Assembly: GCA_937860285.1 (NCBI GenBank)
Contig: CALMBS010000319.1
Span: 1-17,482, forward strand
DNA: 17,482 bases
Source: an uncultured Chloroflexota bacterium
GTDB taxonomy: Bacteria; Chloroflexota; Dehalococcoidia; UBA2247; RBG-13-53-26
Direction: 5' to 3'
In this document: piece by piece, positions 14,706 to 17,482 of the stretch
Layout of the letters: every line of letters begins with the position of its first letter
Numbering within the stretch: the first letter of the stretch is position 1
Made by a program: the position numbers and the translations under genes
The notes under the pieces: model-generated
What the model saw: the letters and a program-made list of their open reading frames with translations, nothing else
Databases searched by the model: none
What the model was told of the DNA's origin: nothing

Positions 14706-15316
14706 GTGATGGAATCTCTGGTATCTCTGGGTTTCCTTCTCATCATCGCCAAGCTCCTGGAAGGCGTTGTCGCCAGGCTGAAACAGAGCGCCCTGGTTGC
14801 CCATGTGGCTGCAGGGAGCATTCTGGTCCGGATCTCGGCCTGGTGAAAGCCACTGAGGAACTGGAGCTCTTCTTCGGCGTGGGTGTGGTCTTCTTGTTCT
14901 TCCTCATCGGGGTGGAAGACATGGACGTTTCGGGTCTGTCGGCTACTGTCAGGGGCAGGTTCTTCCTGGCCGGAGTGCTGGCCTTCCTGGTGTCGTTCGG
15001 GGTCTCCTTGTTCGTCATGCTGGTGGTCCTGGAGCGGCCTATGGTGCACGCCATCGCCGTCGCCGGCATTGTGGCTCTATCCAGCCTGGGCGTAGTGGCC
15101 AAGGTCCTCAGGGACCTCAAACGACTCAGGGAGCCACTGGGCCTGGAGATATTCACCACGGTGGTGATCGTAGAGATGGTAGCACGACTGAGACACCCTC
15201 TGGTGATTGCCTCTGGAATGATGGGGAAGGGAGTTGTGGAGATTGCGCTGGAAGACAGTGACGCTGCAGAGGGAAGTGCATCGGTGGTTGGAGCCCGCAG
15301 GAGCGGAGGACCTTAG
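14706..15316 (+). pseudogene. Broken CPA2-type (KefB-like) cation/proton antiporter
   Basis: An AGGAGG site at 14691 precedes GTG 14706/ATG 14709. The first frame reads MESLVSLGFLLIIAKLLEGVV and AAGSIL, typical of the first helices of this family, then stops at 14844. The continuation is in another frame: GPDLGLVKATEELELFFGVGVVFLFFLIGVEDMDVSG and onward. One missing base near 14825 (a shortened G run in ATTCTGGTCCG) explains the switch. The second frame continues through about five helices to IFTTVVIVEMVA. It then jumps near 15185 to RHPLVIASGMMGKGVVEIAL, which belongs near the end of the transport domain. I estimate that about 150 residues are missing between them. The reading frame then loses similarity and stops at 15316. 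The gene is thus disrupted at least twice and should not make a working antiporter. Neighbouring uspA and otsA are intact. Confidence 0.7.
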
Positions 15317-15348
15317 CGTACCGTCGCCAACACAACTAGCCAGAGGCC

Positions 15349-15370
15349 AAGATAACAAGCCGGTTATCTT
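15349..15370. promoter_or_regulatory. Perfect 8-bp inverted repeat upstream of otsA
   Basis: AAGATAAC (15349-15356) and GTTATCTT (15363-15370) flank the 6-nt spacer AAGCCG, ending 26 bp before the otsA start. AT-rich arms in a GC-rich region and the lack of a T-run argue for an operator rather than a terminator. It does not resemble the GYAAGT sites, so a different regulator would be involved. Confidence 0.45.
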
Positions 15371-15396
15371 CGACGCCGTCTGAAGGGAGTGACAAC

Positions 15397-16872
15397 ATGT
15401 GGACACGGGAAAGGCTACAGACGCTTGTGGAAGAGAAGCTGCAGGACTGTCTCTTTGTGGTAGTCTCCAACAGAGAGCCCTACGTCCACAGCCATGCTCA
15501 CGGTGCGATACAGTGCCAGGTGCCGCCGAGTGGGCTCATCACGGCACTGGATCCGGTGATGCGAGCCTGCGGGGGAACCTGGATAGCACATGGCAGCGGC
15601 AATGCCGACAAGGAAACCGTGGATGAAAGGGACCGGGTCCGGGTCCCGCCGGACGATCCAAGCTACACTCTCAGGCGGGTTTGGCTCTCCAAGGGGGAGG
15701 TGGATGGCTACTACCACGGCTTTTCCAGCGATGCCCTCTGGCCGCTGTGCCACATAGCCTATACCCGGCCGACGTTCAATGCGGATGAGTGGAGTACCTA
15801 CAAGGCAGTCAATGAGCGGTTTGCCCAGGTAGTCCTCAAGGAGGTGGGCGCCAGAAGAGCCTTTGTCTTTGTCCAGGATTACCATCTGACGCTAATGCCT
15901 CGCATCCTGCGCGACGCCAACCCCAACGTCGTGGTAGCGCATTTCTGGCACATCCCGTGGCCCAACCGGGAGGCGTTCCGCGTCTGTCCCTGGCAGCACG
16001 ATATTCTCGACGGACTGCTGGGGAATCACCTCCTTGGTTTCCACCTTCGCTATCACTGCAACAACTTCCTGGATACCGTGGATCGGGCGATCGAGGCGCG
16101 GGTAGACAGGGACAGGTACCAGATAACGCGGGGAGAGAAGAAGACTGCTGTCCGACCGTTCCCCATCAGCATTGACTTCGAAGAGGTGGCCCGCAGGGCC
16201 GGCGGGCCTGATGTAGAGGCCGAGATGCAGAGGCTGAAGAGAAGCCTGGAGCTGGAAGGCCGTATCCTGGTCATGGGCCTGGACCGGATCGACTACACGA
16301 AGGGTATACCGGACCGGCTTCGGGCCATCGACCGGTTTCTGGACCGGAATCCGGAATACAGAGGGAAGGTCGTGTTCATACAGACCGGCGTGCCCAGTCG
16401 GGTCCACGTGCCGGCGTACCGGAGGATCAACGACGAGATCGACACACTCATTGATGAGATCAACTGGAAATATGAGACCGGAGACTGGCGGCCGATCATC
16501 GACATGCGAGGTTCTCAGTCGGCCGTGACGCTGATGGCTTTGCGGCGCCTGGCTAGCCTGGCCATCGTCAGCTCTTTGCACGACGGGATGAACCTGGTGG
16601 CCAAGGAATTCGTGGCCAGCTCCTTGGGCGAGGACACCGTTCTGATCCTCAGCGAGTTCACCGGAGCGGCCCGGGAGCTGACTGACGCACTGCTGGTGAA
16701 CCCGTATTCCGCCGACCAGGTGGCGGAGGTCATGAGGGAGGCCCTGGAAATGCCCCTCGAGGAGAGGCAGCGCCGTATGTCTCGGATGCGGGCCATAGTT
16801 CGGGAGAACAACGTCTACAAATGGGCGGGCGATATCGTCAGCGGGATGGTAGGGCTCAGATCCGGAGGGTGA
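15397..16872 (+). CDS. otsA: Trehalose-6-phosphate synthase (GT20)
   Basis: 491 residues from ATG 15397, with a GAAGGGAG site 7 nt upstream. It transfers glucose from UDP- or ADP-glucose to glucose-6-phosphate. The GT20 landmarks are in order: VVVSNREPY with Arg26, QDYHL with Asp161, HFWHIPWPN (182-190), GFH (214-216), RPFPISIDF (253-261), GLDRIDYTKGI with Arg297 and Lys302, SLHDGMNLVAKEF with Asp396 and Glu404, and LSEFTGAARELTDALLVNPY. These correspond to the substrate-binding Arg9, Asp130, Arg262, Lys267, Asp361 and Glu369 of E. coli OtsA. The N-terminal SNREPY form differs from the SNR(I/L) form of E. coli but is frequent in other phyla. The phosphatase gene starts one base after its stop, which supports trehalose rather than glucosylglycerol as product. 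Trehalose protects against osmotic and drying stress. Confidence 0.92.
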   Translation: MWTRERLQTLVEEKLQDCLFVVVSNREPYVHSHAHGAIQCQVPPSGLITALDPVMRACGGTWIAHGSGNADKETVDERDRVRVPPDDPSYTLRRVWLSKGEVDGYYHGFSSDALWPLCHIAYTRPTFNADEWSTYKAVNERFAQVVLKEVGARRAFVFVQDYHLTLMPRILRDANPNVVVAHFWHIPWPNREAFRVCPWQHDILDGLLGNHLLGFHLRYHCNNFLDTVDRAIEARVDRDRYQITRGEKKTAVRPFPISIDFEEVARRAGGPDVEAEMQRLKRSLELEGRILVMGLDRIDYTKGIPDRLRAIDRFLDRNPEYRGKVVFIQTGVPSRVHVPAYRRINDEIDTLIDEINWKYETGDWRPIIDMRGSQSAVTLMALRRLASLAIVSSLHDGMNLVAKEFVASSLGEDTVLILSEFTGAARELTDALLVNPYSADQVAEVMREALEMPLEERQRRMSRMRAIVRENNVYKWAGDIVSGMVGLRSGG

Positions 16873-16873
16873 C

Positions 16874-17482
16874 ATGGAGCACTTGGTCTCTGTCTGGCCG
16901 AAAATTGCGGAGCGCATCAGGAGCGCCGATCGGGTTCTGCTGCTTACTGACTTTGACGGCACGCTGTCGCCCATCGCGGGGCGGCCGGAGGAGGCGGTGC
17001 TGCCCGAAGGGACCAAGCAGGCGGTCCACGCGCTTGTTGCACGGTGGCAGGTTGGTGTGGCAGTCGTCAGCGGCCGGGCCCTGAGTGACATCAGGAACAA
17101 GGTCGGCATCCCGGGCATAACCTACGCCGGCAACCATGGGCTCGAGATAGACGGACCGAGTCTTCATTTCGTCTACGCTCCTGCGGAGATTCTGAGGCCG
17201 GTCATCCGCCACCTGTACGCTGCACTCAATGAGGCCCTGTCCGGGTTCCCGGGCGCCTTTGTGGAAGACAAGGGGATCGCGCTCAGCGTGCACTATCGAC
17301 AGGTGGCTGAAGAGCGGGCTGCTGGACTGAAGAGGGCGTGCGAAGACGTCATCCGCGGACCGCGTTCAGAAGGCAAAGTCACAGTTGTGGAGGGCAAGCA
17401 GGTCTACGAGGTGCGGCCGGGAGTGGTGTGGGACAAAGAGAACGCTGTCAACCTGCTGATGGCCTGCTGGGCACCGTCAACC
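16874..17482 (+). CDS. otsB: Trehalose-6-phosphate phosphatase, HAD superfamily (3' end beyond window)
   Basis: 203 codons are visible and the frame is open to the right edge. ATG 16874 lies one base after the otsA stop, and the GGAGGG ribosome site is within the end of otsA, so translation is probably coupled. HAD motif I is LLLTDFDGTLSPIA (about 22-35) with the nucleophile Asp and the acid/base Asp. Motif II is VAVVSGRAL. GNHGLE, the cap-domain segment VEDKGIALSVHYR and YEVRPGVVWDKENAV follow; the last corresponds to the P-x-x-x-WDKG region, with Glu in place of Gly. The distal motif with the Mg2+-binding aspartates lies beyond the window. The enzyme removes phosphate from trehalose-6-phosphate and completes the two-step OtsAB pathway. 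Confidence 0.9.
   Translation, partial: MEHLVSVWPKIAERIRSADRVLLLTDFDGTLSPIAGRPEEAVLPEGTKQAVHALVARWQVGVAVVSGRALSDIRNKVGIPGITYAGNHGLEIDGPSLHFVYAPAEILRPVIRHLYAALNEALSGFPGAFVEDKGIALSVHYRQVAEERAAGLKRACEDVIRGPRSEGKVTVVEGKQVYEVRPGVVWDKENAVNLLMACWAPST

Noticed and set aside
15892..17118. 408-codon minus-strand open frame opposite otsA/otsB
   Set aside because: It spans two well-supported genes on the other strand and lacks any recognisable motif.

Overview
This is a bacterial window with high GC (roughly 60% by eye). Every gene is protein-coding and most have visible Shine-Dalgarno sites; GTG and TTG starts occur. I see no tRNA, rRNA, CRISPR array, transposase or phage gene. The gene set (YDG/Ig-repeat secreted protein, CBS-fused ClC, OadG-like subunit, paired TetR regulators, SNREPY-type trehalose synthase) would fit a Chloroflexota lineage, possibly Dehalococcoidia-like. 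That is an impression from family content, not a proof.

Left part (1-4688): a partial secreted repeat protein and a membrane sensor lie on the minus strand. The sensor resembles a histidine kinase but has lost its ATPase domain and its usual phosphoacceptor His. Divergent from them is an HD-GYP protein with intact metal-site motifs, a predicted cyclic-di-GMP phosphodiesterase. Middle (4689-7601): an asparagine-synthetase-like ATP-dependent ligase without the glutaminase cysteine converges on an alpha/beta hydrolase.

Transport block (7805-11657, minus strand): a ClC-type chloride transporter with two CBS domains, an ArsB/P-family permease and a small OadG-like membrane subunit. Right part (11835-17482, plus strand): a small membrane protein, two paralogous TetR regulators, a UspA protein, a broken cation/proton antiporter, then otsA and the start of otsB for trehalose synthesis.

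The most interesting feature is a repeated promoter-operator module. Upstream of the small membrane protein and of the second TetR gene, a sigma70-type promoter with a 17-bp spacer is followed with no gap by the inverted repeat GYAAGT-N8-ACTTAC. The first copy also overlaps a divergent promoter facing the OadG/permease genes. A weaker third copy, in the same register to a GATAAT box, lies before the hydrolase. The two TetR proteins have nearly identical recognition helices, so they may share these operators. Together with ClC, permease, OadG, UspA and trehalose genes, this suggests a TetR-controlled ion/osmotic-stress locus. Membership is read from proximity and sequence; the function is inferred.
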